Origin: Haloquadratum walsbyi J07HQW2
GTDB taxonomy: Archaea; Halobacteriota; Halobacteria; Halobacteriales; Haloferacaceae
Reading direction: 5' to 3'
DNA: 64,000 nucleotides
Assembly: GCF_000415985.1 (NCBI RefSeq)
Contig: NZ_KE356561.1
Coordinates: 2,064,657-2,128,656, forward strand
In this document: positions 10,600 to 18,936 of the stretch, piece after piece
Layout of the letters: every line of letters begins with the position of its first letter
Numbering within the stretch: the stretch's first letter is position 1
The notes under the pieces: generated by a model
What the model saw: the letters and a program-made list of their open reading frames with translations, nothing else
Database searches by the model: none
Told to the model about the DNA's origin: nothing
Translations under genes and position numbers: made by a program

Positions 10600-10803
10600 A
10601 TACGTGATAGTGAGACCCGGAGAGATAAACAGTCCGCGTTATGTTTGGAACCGTATGTTCGCTCAAATCGGGTGACTAAGAGGAGAGATGAAACAACCAC
10701 TACTGAAATGTTTAAATGAATAAATCATAGATAACGCCTCTTAGTTACCAATATATTAGTTTATATCCTAATTTTCGTATATGAAATCTTGTAGTGATTA
10801 ACG

Positions 10804-11379
10804 ATGGGTGATTCAGTTCAGATTCGATCAGGAATACAGCGCAAGGATAGCACAGACGCGTTAATGAGATTATTTGATGAGGCGGTGCTCCAGATCACAA
10901 TAGAGACAGTTCATAATCGGCTTACAGAGTCCTCTCCTGGGTCTGCATTGGTCGCTCACGACACTAATCAAGATCGGGTTGTTGGGGCATGTCTGACCGT
11001 CCCTACTGGTGAGTATGATTATATTTCATCGAATACCGGTTCATACCCTCTAGTAGCACAACACTGTCCAACCGAGATTACACACATCGCTGTCACGCAC
11101 TCTCAACAGGCAAATGGAATTGGGTCACGACTTGTTATGGCTGCTCTAGCAACAGCACCCGGTCCAATTGTTGCTCAGTTCCATCAATCAGTGTGTCCAT
11201 TCTACGAAACGCTTGGATTCGATATCGCGCCGGTTCCTGCAGATACGAATAACAGACATATCGATGATGAATCAGATAATACCGAATCTACAGCAAATAT
11301 TCTGGAATCGGCATCGACGTGTACAGCTGACTCAGTATCATCTGATATATCGATATATTACCGAGGAACGCTCAGATAA
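10804..11379 (+). CDS. GNAT-family N-acetyltransferase
   Basis: A 191-residue protein. The acetyl-CoA binding motif A is recognisable as ITHIAVTHSQQANGIGSRLV (about residues 92-111), with the pyrophosphate-binding Q-x-N-G-I-G turn, followed by the motif B-like CPFYETLGFDI (about residue 131). The region 145-180 is acidic and non-conserved (DDESDNTESTANILESAS). Substrate cannot be deduced. It converges with the mutase gene, their 3' ends overlapping by 8 bp. Confidence 0.8.
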   Translation: MGDSVQIRSGIQRKDSTDALMRLFDEAVLQITIETVHNRLTESSPGSALVAHDTNQDRVVGACLTVPTGEYDYISSNTGSYPLVAQHCPTEITHIAVTHSQQANGIGSRLVMAALATAPGPIVAQFHQSVCPFYETLGFDIAPVPADTNNRHIDDESDNTESTANILESASTCTADSVSSDISIYYRGTLR

Positions 11380-12745
11380 GCGGCTCAACCAGACCACGAC
11401 CAGCCTGAAGAAGCATGGCAACGTGTTCCTGACTCGATGCCTCAGCATACACACGCATTTTCGGCTCAGTCCCGGATGGACGAATAAGGATCCAAGACCC
11501 ATCCTCTAAGAGAAGTTTAAATCCATCTACGGAGACCACATCAGCAATATCGCGACCCTCGATTGTTTCTGGTAGGTCATCTGCAAGATTGTCAATAACG
11601 AGTGTCTTTTTATCATCAGGGCAATCAACGCTAATTTTATCGGCGACAATATTACCATGGATATTAAGTAATCGATCCACACGGTCATCAATCGGCTCAG
11701 TAGCCGTCATAGCAGCACCGAGTAGCCCCATCAATACACCATCTTTTTCACGCACGTGCCCTCGAATCGAAAACCCGCCAGACTCCTCACCACCGACGAG
11801 TGCATCATGTTCTCTCATCGCGTCAGCAACCCATTTGAAGCCGACCTCGGTCTCAACGACTGATTCGTCATGTGCTTCAGCAATGCGGTCGATTAAGAAT
11901 GTCGTTGAGACGGTTCTCACTGCCGGTCCAGAGTCAAATTCAAGAAGATAGTCATATAGCGCTGCATAAAACAGGTTTTCATCAAGATGTCCTCGATCTG
12001 GGGTGACAAATCCAACACGATCTGCATCACCATCATTCGCAATGCCAATATCCGCATCATGCTTTGCAACCGAATTGATGAGTGGTTCAAGATGTTCGGT
12101 GCTTGGCTCTGGTGAGCTCCCGCCAAATGTCGGATCACGATTGACACGGACAGTGTGAACCGTTGCACCTGCCTCGCGAAGAAGGGCATCTGTCACATCA
12201 CGACCAGACCCATGCATCGCATCGTATGCAATAGTTACGTCACTGAGGTCTGTATCAACAAGACTGTGTGCCTGTTCAGCATGCGGCGTTTGAAGATCAA
12301 CCCGCTTGATTGTCCCCCAGTTGCTCATATGACGCAGGTCAGGCTCAGTGAGTTGACTGGCAACTGCATCGGTCACCGAGGGGAGGGCAGGAGCGCCATC
12401 GGAGGGAATAAATTTCACACCATTGTACTCTGCGGGGTTGTGTGACGCTGTTATCATCAATGCACCAGCGAGTTCACGGTCAACGACAGCTGTCGCGATA
12501 AGCGGTGTTGGGCGGTCACGTTCTGGAAGGATGACGTCAAATCCATTACCCGCAAGTACCTCAGAAAGCGATTCAGCAAATCCCTCAGATGTTTCTCGGG
12601 CATCATACCCAACAGCAACCGGGGCAGTAAATCCCTCAGCATGGAGATAATCTGCAACAGCCTGTCCGACGATGCGAACGCGATCATCAGTAAATGTGTC
12701 AAGTGTGGCGCGCCATCCGTCGGTCCCAAATGAGATATGTTCCAT
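11372..12745 (-). CDS. Phosphohexomutase (phosphomannomutase/phosphoglucomutase/GlmM family)
   Basis: A 457-residue alpha-D-phosphohexomutase. All four family motifs are present: phosphoserine loop MITASHNPAEYNG (about residue 96), metal-binding GDADRVG (about 240), sugar-binding GGEESGGFS (about 319), and phosphate-binding RPSGTEPKMRVYAE (about 420). Motifs do not decide between mannose, glucose and glucosamine phosphates. Supplies hexose-1-phosphates for nucleotide sugars used in glycan or osmolyte synthesis (family knowledge). Convergent with the GNAT gene. Confidence 0.92.
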   Translation of the reverse strand: MEHISFGTDGWRATLDTFTDDRVRIVGQAVADYLHAEGFTAPVAVGYDARETSEGFAESLSEVLAGNGFDVILPERDRPTPLIATAVVDRELAGALMITASHNPAEYNGVKFIPSDGAPALPSVTDAVASQLTEPDLRHMSNWGTIKRVDLQTPHAEQAHSLVDTDLSDVTIAYDAMHGSGRDVTDALLREAGATVHTVRVNRDPTFGGSSPEPSTEHLEPLINSVAKHDADIGIANDGDADRVGFVTPDRGHLDENLFYAALYDYLLEFDSGPAVRTVSTTFLIDRIAEAHDESVVETEVGFKWVADAMREHDALVGGEESGGFSIRGHVREKDGVLMGLLGAAMTATEPIDDRVDRLLNIHGNIVADKISVDCPDDKKTLVIDNLADDLPETIEGRDIADVVSVDGFKLLLEDGSWILIRPSGTEPKMRVYAEASSQEHVAMLLQAGRGLVEPLI

Positions 12746-12999
12746 GTGTACTTCTCAGTCAGTAATGATAAAAAAGTGCGGCAGTCCGCTTTTTATACCT
12801 ATAGAGCGACAAATAGATACTTTCGTCTTCAGGTAGCAGAAGAGGTCAATATGTCATCTTTTGGCGGATGGACATACAGAGTAAAGTGGTTTTTATCTAC
12901 TTAATATCGATTTTGTCAGATGATATAGAGCGGATTGAAAACAGATATCATAGTAAAATGAGTGGTAGTGGGCGCCGATATGCAAACACGATCTTGACT

Positions 13000-13266
13000 T
13001 CAAAGATCGACGTCTGGGTTATTATCAATCAGTTGTTGTTTTTTATTGCGGGTGTATGATTTGATCTCATATTCACGTGAGAGAGCGGCTGATCGAGCGT
13101 CAAAACACTCAACATAGACGAGTTGAACCGGTGTTCGCCCTCTAGTATATTTTGCACCTTCACCGGCGTCATGCTCTGTAACTCGACGCTCAACATCTGT
13201 TGTATAACCTGTATACAGAGTATTGTCACTACATTCAATTATATATACGTAATGATCACTACTCAT
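13000..13266 (-). CDS. GIY-YIG nuclease-domain protein (UPF0213 type)
   Basis: About 88 residues from the ATG at 13266 (MSSDHYVYIIEC); an upstream ATG at 13281 adds 5 residues. The stand-alone GIY-YIG fold is seen as YVYIIECSDNTLYTGYT followed by the R (DVERRVTEH) and the C-terminal helix with YEIKSYTRNKKQQLI. This matches small YhbQ/UPF0213 proteins implicated in DNA damage tolerance; the catalytic Tyr, Arg and His positions look intact. Confidence 0.9.
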   Translation of the reverse strand: MSSDHYVYIIECSDNTLYTGYTTDVERRVTEHDAGEGAKYTRGRTPVQLVYVECFDARSAALSREYEIKSYTRNKKQQLIDNNPDVDL

Positions 13267-13379
13267 ATGTTTCGCCGTCAAATGACATCATAAATTAACC
13301 AATTGTGTAGATATCAAATATCGGTGGAGTACTAATATCAATATCATGATTCTACGTTTATCAACACGCCTCAGGTAAA

Positions 13380-14252
13380 TTATGTAGCATCAACGGTTTC
13401 AACAACAGTTGCAAGAGCTGCACTATCTGGGGATCCATGCGTGACGGATAATGGAGAAACACTCACTGCTGCATCAACCAGAGCCCGTCTGTCGGTCCCG
13501 ACCGGATACCGCCGTCGATGTTCATCTGTTGGTGGGAATGGACTTTCCCATCCAACAGCCCCTGGCCATGTTCGATCGCGAAGTTGGACCAAATGTTCAT
13601 TTGATCCAAGTTTGACATCATCGGAAATCTCATCGGCTGAGGCTTGTTCAACTTCCTGTTCATAATCATGATATGGATCAGTTAGCATTACAGGTGGATC
13701 TGCTGAATCGACTGGTGCGTTGACATTTAATAGGTCAACATCTTCAAACACACTTGCATTGAGAGCTCGATCAACTAATCGACGGGCAATCCGTGCTGGG
13801 CGAGCAAAATCATACTCTTCTGGTGGTGAAATAAAGAAATCTGTTGAATGATACGCCGAGATAGCAAGCGCAGGCGTCCCAAGGAATGCGGCTTCAATTC
13901 CAGCACCGACTGTCCCAGATCGTCCAACAACGTAATTACCGGCGTTCGGACCGTTATTCACTCCGGCAACGACTATATCAATATCATTTTCGAGACCACG
14001 AAGCCCGTATGCAACACAGTCTGCAGGTGTCCCAGTTAATGCACATCCCCATGGATGATCACGAACAACAGCAGTAGGATTTCGTGTTCGTCCGACACCA
14101 CTTTGATTACTTTCCGGAGCAACAACCGTCACATTACCGAGTGCCGTTAATTCAGTCCGGAGTGTTGCGAGTCCTGGTGCGTCGATACCGTCATCATTTG
14201 TAAGTAGAATTGAGTACTCATCACTCATTGTGTGCACACGTGCCCGAGGCAT
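13380..14252 (-). CDS. surE: 5'-nucleotidase SurE
   Basis: Metal-dependent nucleoside monophosphate phosphatase. The N-terminal motif ILLTNDDGIDAPGL gives the paired metal-binding Asp; GVNNGPNAG and SGTVGAGIEA are the further SurE signatures. Three starts are possible: 14285 gives an unlikely hydrophobic leader, 14252 (MPRARVHTMSDEY) lies about 25 bases after an AT-rich TTATTTTT element and fits a leaderless start, and 14228 (MSDEYSILL) gives the family-typical N-terminus. About 290 residues. Stands alone. Confidence 0.93.
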   Translation of the reverse strand: MPRARVHTMSDEYSILLTNDDGIDAPGLATLRTELTALGNVTVVAPESNQSGVGRTRNPTAVVRDHPWGCALTGTPADCVAYGLRGLENDIDIVVAGVNNGPNAGNYVVGRSGTVGAGIEAAFLGTPALAISAYHSTDFFISPPEEYDFARPARIARRLVDRALNASVFEDVDLLNVNAPVDSADPPVMLTDPYHDYEQEVEQASADEISDDVKLGSNEHLVQLRDRTWPGAVGWESPFPPTDEHRRRYPVGTDRRALVDAAVSVSPLSVTHGSPDSAALATVVETVDAT

Positions 14253-14395
14253 ACCTATCGCTTCCGGTTGAAAAATAAGTATCACATGAGAGGTATATAT
14301 AGCAGATAGATGGCGTAATTAAATAAAAATAGACGAATCAGGTGTTTTAAACTCGTTATATGTCGATACTATGCGTTTGAGGATTCTTTTGATGC

Positions 14396-14545
14396 TCATA
14401 CAGAACGGGTTCGCTGTCGAGCCGCTTCTGCGATTCCTGCATTCGCTGAACAATTAGGGCAGGCAAGCAGTCGCCCATTCTCATCGGCAAATACGCGTTC
14501 GAAGCGGTCGGAAACGTGCGATCCGCAATGGTCACAGCTTGTCAT
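14396..14545 (-). CDS. Small zinc-finger protein (DUF7563-like)
   Basis: A 49-residue ORF beginning MTSCDHCGSHVSDRF. Two CxxC pairs (CDHC near residue 4, CPNC near residue 29) form a probable four-Cys zinc site, with conserved RVFADENG between. This matches a haloarchaeal family of about 50-residue zinc proteins that I recall as DUF7563. Length, Cys spacing and an AT-rich TATA-like stretch 30-40 bases upstream support a real gene. Molecular role unknown. Confidence 0.8.
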   Translation of the reverse strand: MTSCDHCGSHVSDRFERVFADENGRLLACPNCSANAGIAEAARQRTRSV

Positions 14546-14842
14546 ATGTGTACATCCGGCAAATCATTATCGCCGGTATATATATTATGAACGACTTATA
14601 TAAATGGGTTCGCGCGCGCACGTGAGAGTACCATTTTTGTCCATGATACTGCTTATATTATGAGAGTAATTCACATTTTACTGAATAAAATATTAGTATA
14701 TTTATCTAGCGTCAGAATCGATTTACTACGAGAGCTGTCCATTGCTTGTGCAGTCGTCATGGCATCTGTTTTTGATTGAATCTAGTATCAACTGTGATAA
14801 TAAAAGAAACACTGCATCGATAGTGAATTCCCCCGACCTATT

Positions 14843-15100
14843 CACTCACACGGCTCGTCGCCGGGCGTTCCTTACCGACAGGGCTTCCAACGAAACCGAC
14901 GTTTCCGTCAATGTCTGCCCAGATGCAGATGCAGATGCACGCTCAGAGAGGTTTCTTTGTTGTGGGGCGTGGTGTCCACAGCCCGCTCTCCTCGACTCGA
15001 CACCCTCCGCAAAGCTGAATAGTTCTGAATTGGGCTTACCTATGCTCTTTCGAGCCATATTCACCGCACGATTTGCATCCACGTTATACTGCGTACCATT
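14843..15100 (-). pseudogene. TnpB (IS1341/IS605 type) C-terminal fragment
   Basis: The minus-strand frame reads [16 protein letters not shown], equivalent to the end of the TnpB zinc ribbon/RuvC region (DxNAAxNIxRK), then a Ser-rich C-terminal tail ([16 protein letters not shown]) to a stop at about 14846. The whole N-terminal and catalytic part is missing: upstream is the hairpin at 15121-15192. This is therefore a remnant of a TnpB element left by internal deletion. RNA-guided nuclease activity is impossible from this fragment. Confidence 0.7.
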
Positions 15101-15120
15101 AGGTTACTTACCGTGTGTGT

Positions 15121-15192
15121 TTTCGGGCGTATCCCCTCCCCTCCCTACTCGCTCACTTCGGTCGCTCCTTGAGGAAGGGGTCATACGCCTGA
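15121..15192. repeat. Long imperfect inverted repeat next to TnpB fragment
   Basis: Two 23-base arms, 15121-15143 and 15170-15192, pair with a two-base bulge: both contain GGCGTAT next to CCCCT in the same order when one arm is reverse-complemented. The 26-base loop is TACTCGCTCACTTCGGTCGC-rich and can itself fold weakly. Such hairpins mark ends of IS200/IS605-type elements. It is positioned upstream of the tnpB fragment, consistent with a left end or an internally deleted copy. Confidence 0.65.
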
Positions 15193-15609
15193 ATTTAAAT
15201 AAACAGTATGCATCCCTAGTTATTGAAAAAGAAAGCGCCAAAACGCGAGAAGATATACTAGATTTGGTGTATACCATTGTAATAGTATCAGACGGCTTCT
15301 GCTATACGATCAGATGTAGCTCAATCTAGAAACAGCGCCCCAGTCGATCACCGATCGTTAGTATACGAGCGAGTTGATATATGATTAAGTCACGATAGTT
15401 TAGATAGCGCTCTTGATTGCGACAGAGAGCTTTAGTCTCCGCCTCAAGTAATGAGCGATCATAGTGGTGAGTAAGCAGTTGATGATAGTTCTTTCATGAT
15501 CAACTCGGTAGTAAAGAGTGGTCCGTGGTATAGACCGTATATAAACAATTTGAATCAAACGGTCGTATACGACAGTCATAACCGGAGAGCGGGGGATTTT
15601 GGAAAATAT
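15193..15609. other. Gene-free intergenic stretch
   Basis: No convincing coding region in about 420 bp. A short frame (KQYASLVIEKESAKTREDIL) has a protein-like look but no start and no recognised family. A 9-of-10-bp inverted repeat at 15477-15486 / 15496-15505 (AGTTGAT-type arms) could form a hairpin. The 3' end holds the promoter of the next gene. Confidence 0.5.
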
Positions 15610-15617
15610 TTTATATA
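15610..15617 (+). promoter_or_regulatory. TATA box of the small histone-fold gene
   Basis: TTTATATA lies 23-30 bases before the ATG at 15640, the spacing expected for an archaeal TATA box with a leaderless transcript. Confidence 0.6.
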
Positions 15618-15639
15618 GGGCCAGTGTAAGCAGTAGCGT

Positions 15640-15807
15640 ATGGCAGACTTAATCGTTAAAGCGGCCGTCAAAGAAGCGCTCGAAGACAAGAATGTCGCTT
15701 CTGACTTCTACGATGCACTCGATGGTGAAGTGACTGAACTACTGGAGGATGCAGCCCGTCGTGCCGAGCAGAACGACCGAAAAACCGTTCAGCCTCGCGA
15801 CCTGTAG
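15640..15807 (+). CDS. 55-residue histone-fold-like protein (DUF1931-like)
   Basis: ATG at 15640 opens a 55-residue protein starting MADLIVKAAVKEALEDKNVA and ending KTVQPRDL. The pattern of a helix, a long amphipathic helix (VTELLEDAARRAEQNDR) and a terminal K-T-V-x-P-x-D-L is that of half a histone fold. The same motif occurs in archaeal histones (AxxxAxxxDRKTVxPxDI). I recall haloarchaeal homologues labelled DUF1931. Likely a dimerising DNA-associated or regulatory protein; DNA binding is inference. GC content is higher than in the surrounding DNA, consistent with a highly expressed conserved gene. Convergent with rpiA. Confidence 0.85.
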   Translation: MADLIVKAAVKEALEDKNVASDFYDALDGEVTELLEDAARRAEQNDRKTVQPRDL

Positions 15808-15857
15808 CTCGCTCAAAATTCAATAGAGCGCACCGAACCGTTGTAAACTAGCATGAA

Positions 15858-15872
15858 CCGGGCTGTGCCCGG
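15858..15872. terminator. GC-rich hairpin between convergent genes
   Basis: Perfect stem CCGGGC-TGT-GCCCGG, 50 bp after the histone-fold-like gene and 88 bp beyond the rpiA stop. It could end either transcript. No long T-run follows, so the terminator role is inference. Confidence 0.4.
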
Positions 15873-15959
15873 AATATGCCTCACGACGAGACGCAATAAT
15901 CGTATTTTTGCTAAATTATATTATACAGTACAGGCTACGCTATTTTTGATCTTACAAGT

Positions 15960-16652
15960 TTATTCCTTAGGATATATGTCAACCCCATCTTCAGTCCCGA
16001 CACAGACAATGTCTGCAAGGTCAACAAACAGCCCGTGTGCTACAACACCGGGAATTCCAGCAAGGGATTGTGAAACTGATTCAGCGTCTTCAATTGATCC
16101 AAATGCGCAATCAAATACAAGATTTCCATTATCAGTGATCACTGGTCCGTCCTTCCTGTCTGCTGATCGAAGTGTTGGTGTTGCTCCAAGTGATTCAAGA
16201 TGGCGTTTCACTGGTGTCTGTGCCATCGGAAGAACAGACACCGGGATGGGCTCTGAAACCGTTTCAACCAGTTTTGAGGTATCAGCAACAACAATGAACT
16301 GATCGGCGATTGCATCAATAACCTTTTCGCGGGCGTGTGCAGCGCCTCCACCTTTAATTAGAGTTGATTCATTATCGACTTGATCAGCACCGTCAATTGC
16401 AATATCGATTTGATCAACGGCTTCAATCTGAGTGAGTGGAATTCCTTGCTCAATTGCACGATCGCGTGTTGCAAGAGATGTGGGTACACCACGGATGTCA
16501 TACCCTGCTGTAACCGCATCTCCAAGGGCATCAATTGCTGTTGCAGCCGTACTTCCAGTCCCTAGACCAACAATATCGCCATCGTTCACATATTCAACTG
16601 CTTTCTCACCAGCTCGTTGTTTTTGCTCGTCTGAGCCACCTGTTGTTTTCAT
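15960..16652 (-). CDS. rpiA: Ribose-5-phosphate isomerase A
   Basis: A 230-residue enzyme interconverting ribose-5-P and ribulose-5-P, the ribose supply step for nucleotides. Motifs: VGLGTGSTAATAI (phosphate-binding, about residue 28), DIAIDGADQVD (about residue 82), LIKGGGAAHAREK (catalytic region, about residue 98) and the C-terminal GVVAHGLFVDLAD. Length is standard for RpiA. A lysine-rich start (MKTTGGSDEQKQRAGEKA) fits the family. Confidence 0.96.
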   Translation of the reverse strand: MKTTGGSDEQKQRAGEKAVEYVNDGDIVGLGTGSTAATAIDALGDAVTAGYDIRGVPTSLATRDRAIEQGIPLTQIEAVDQIDIAIDGADQVDNESTLIKGGGAAHAREKVIDAIADQFIVVADTSKLVETVSEPIPVSVLPMAQTPVKRHLESLGATPTLRSADRKDGPVITDNGNLVFDCAFGSIEDAESVSQSLAGIPGVVAHGLFVDLADIVCVGTEDGVDIYPKE

Positions 16653-16844
16653 CTTGATATTGATTTGATTAGATTAACGTAAATACAAACGTGTTTGTGC
16701 AGTGACTGTTATTGTCATATCAACTGCACTGTCATCTTGAGTTTACAGCAAAATATATACTATGCTGATCATGTATAATATCAACTCAGATATATGATGA
16801 TAGCCAAATGCAGCTTATACTAGAATAGTAGGCATGTACAGTAC

Positions 16845-17969
16845 TCACAGACGTTCAGCGACTGCATCGAGATCATACGCAATTGAGATCGACCGTGTCC
16901 GCCCACGACCATCAATATCGGTGTAGCTTGCTTCAATTACGCCTAAGCGGTCGAGTTTATTAACGACTTCAGAGTAACGTGTATATCCAAGTCCGGTCTG
17001 TTCGTGAAATGCTTCATACACAGTTCCAGCACGGTCACCATCGTGCTCAACGACAACCTCAATCAGTTCTCGCTCTGTTTCAGAGAGTTCTCGAAGTCGT
17101 CGGGAAAGATGAACATGTCTCGATTTTTCATATGCTGTTTCGATATCCTCATTCGTGACACTTCGACTTCCGCGCATCTCAGCATTGAGACCTGCGCGTC
17201 GAAGAAGATCAATCCCAACTCGAAGGTCGCCAGTCTCGGCAGTTAGCTCTGCAACCCGATCAAGCTCTGATGAATCAACTACTTCATCATAAAATCCATC
17301 TCGGGTCCGGGATTGGAGAATATCAGAAATTTCGGTGATATCATATACTGGAAAAAACACCTCTTCAGGTCGGAAGACACTTTGAACCCGATCATCAAGC
17401 TCCTCAATAACTTCAAGCGTAAGATCTGAGGAAATAATCACAACACCAATCCGCGCACCGATATGTGTCTCATGTGCTCTCAGTAATGAGTACAAAACAT
17501 CAGATGCCTCATTTTCATAAAATAGATAATTAACATCATCAAGCGCAACAACAAGAATATCATCTAAGTCTGCCAGTCGGTCTGTAATCTGGCTGAATAA
17601 TTTCTTGAATGACAGACCCGATGATGGTGGTTCATACTCGAATATGTGCTCAAAGATACGTGAAAAAACACCATATCGTGTTGAGTCGACTTGGCAGTTG
17701 ATACGGACGGTCTGAACTCCCATCTGCGCCCCGAGTTCAGCAAAAAGCTTCTGCACAGCAGTTGTCTTACCTGTTCCTGGTGGACCACGGACAACAGTAT
17801 TTAGTGGTCGTGACCCACGAACTGCCGGTCGAAGCGCATATTTGAGGTTCTCAAGCTGTGTCTCACGATGGTCAAACGTCTCTGGCATATAATCGATCTC
17901 AAAGACATGTTCATCTCTGAAGATGGACTCATCCCACGACAACATCCCCTCATCGGGGTCGTTATTCAT
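16845..17969 (-). CDS. Orc1/Cdc6-family replication initiator ATPase
   Basis: About 374 residues (ATG at 17969; a further ATG at 17978 adds 3). AAA+ motifs: Walker A VVRGPPGTGKTTAVQKLF (about residue 60) and Walker B ILVVALDDVNYLF (about 138), sensor-2 region GDLRVGIDLLRRAG, then a C-terminal winged helix (ETERELIEVVVEHDGDRAGTVYEAF). Haloarchaea carry many orc paralogues, and some are not linked to an origin. I looked for origin-recognition-box repeats on both flanks and recognised none, so this copy may not mark an origin. Unlike mcm and rfcS here, its P-loop is intein-free. Confidence 0.93.
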   Translation of the reverse strand: MNNDPDEGMLSWDESIFRDEHVFEIDYMPETFDHRETQLENLKYALRPAVRGSRPLNTVVRGPPGTGKTTAVQKLFAELGAQMGVQTVRINCQVDSTRYGVFSRIFEHIFEYEPPSSGLSFKKLFSQITDRLADLDDILVVALDDVNYLFYENEASDVLYSLLRAHETHIGARIGVVIISSDLTLEVIEELDDRVQSVFRPEEVFFPVYDITEISDILQSRTRDGFYDEVVDSSELDRVAELTAETGDLRVGIDLLRRAGLNAEMRGSRSVTNEDIETAYEKSRHVHLSRRLRELSETERELIEVVVEHDGDRAGTVYEAFHEQTGLGYTRYSEVVNKLDRLGVIEASYTDIDGRGRTRSISIAYDLDAVAERL

Positions 17970-18166
17970 CGAGTGCAAGAGGTTGTTGTGGTCACTTAAC
18001 GGTTGGTGATTATGAAAGAGACAAGGCTAAACCCTGACCTCGCCCCTTAGGATGATACAGCCGACAATTCCTCTGCTAACCACCTTCGATGGCACTGCTG
18101 GATATTCCACGCCCGGTCGTTAGATTTGATCCACAATATTTTGCAATTAATTATGCATATAGTTCG

Positions 18167-18911
18167 ATGTTGGAGACGACCCACACCTATCGAGCGACAG
18201 TCGATAATCACTCTCAAGTGAGTGATGACCTCGATGACTGCGGGTTATCCGCGTCGGCGTCGAAACTGTGGAACGTCGCCAGATGCTACACGCAGGATCA
18301 GTGGGACGAGGATGGAAAAATCCCTGACGACAGTGAACTCAAATCCGAACTTAACGAACACGACCGATGCAGTGATCTCCACTCTCAGCCAAGTCAACGA
18401 GTTCTCGAAGAGCTCGCTGAGTCGGTCACCGGGTCGGTACAATCCACGCCAACGCGACGAGACCTGTGACTCTCGGAGAGGCAAGCGGGGGAGCAAGAAA
18501 CTCCACGGGTGGGTGGGAGTTCGACCGTTTCACGACGCTGTTAGAGTACCAGGCCGAAGGACATGGTATTGTCGCTGACCGAAAGAGCGAGCGGGACACG
18601 TCAAAGACGTGTTCATGTTGTGACCGGAAAGGGAAGCGCCAATCGTGTGGAGCGTGGGCTGTACGTGTATGACTCGTGCGGAGCGACGATGAATGCACAG
18701 GTGCGGTGAACAGTCGGAGGAAAATAACTCAGAATCCTCCACCTTCGACTCCAACGGAGCATATGAGTAACGGTCGGTTGGCACGGTCAGTAGCCTCCCT
18801 GTTCAATCAAACCTCTGCCTCTGGGTCGTTCCACCCGAGCGGACAGGTGTTGCGAATCGTAATATGCCAACTGTCAGGAATCCTCGCCGTTTACGACGGG
18901 GAGAATCTCAA
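18167..18911 (+). pseudogene. TnpB (IS200/IS605 OrfB) pseudogene with right-end hairpin
   Basis: The N-terminus MLETTHTYRATVDNHSQVSD and following KLWNVARCYTQDQWDEDGK / SSQRVLEELAE match haloarchaeal OrfB/TnpB proteins. After about residue 90 the frame shifts, the central RuvC portion is deleted, and pieces reappear in other frames: GWEFDRFTTLLEYQAEGHGI and the zinc ribbon TSKTCSCCDRKGK (18500-18650), then MNAQVR, KITQNPPP and MSNGRLARSVASLFN to about 18800. At least two frameshifts and an internal stop make it non-functional. The element right end is kept: a CCTCGCCGT...ACGGGGAG hairpin at 18881-18903, followed by the terminal TCTCAA. Confidence 0.88.
18880..18911 (+). ncRNA. Relic of TnpB guide-RNA (omega RNA) scaffold/right end
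   Basis: The hairpin with arms near 18881-18889 and 18895-18903 plus terminal TCTCAA occupies the position of the IS605 right end. In intact elements this forms the 3' scaffold of the TnpB guide RNA, with the guide read from flanking DNA (here from about 18912). Expression is not shown; assignment rests on position and hairpin only. Confidence 0.35.
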
Positions 18912-18936
18912 CAAATATAGGTAATTTAGTACCAAT

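Noticed and set aside
14580-14640. CGCGCGCGCAC run with nearby TATATAAATGGG as a promoter for an RNA gene
   Set aside because: No tRNA, rRNA or structured RNA follows; the AT-rich block more likely serves the small zinc-finger gene on the minus strand.
16650-18088. Replication origin beside orc/cdc6
   Set aside because: I looked for repeated G-rich origin recognition boxes on both sides of the gene and found no pair of matching repeats.
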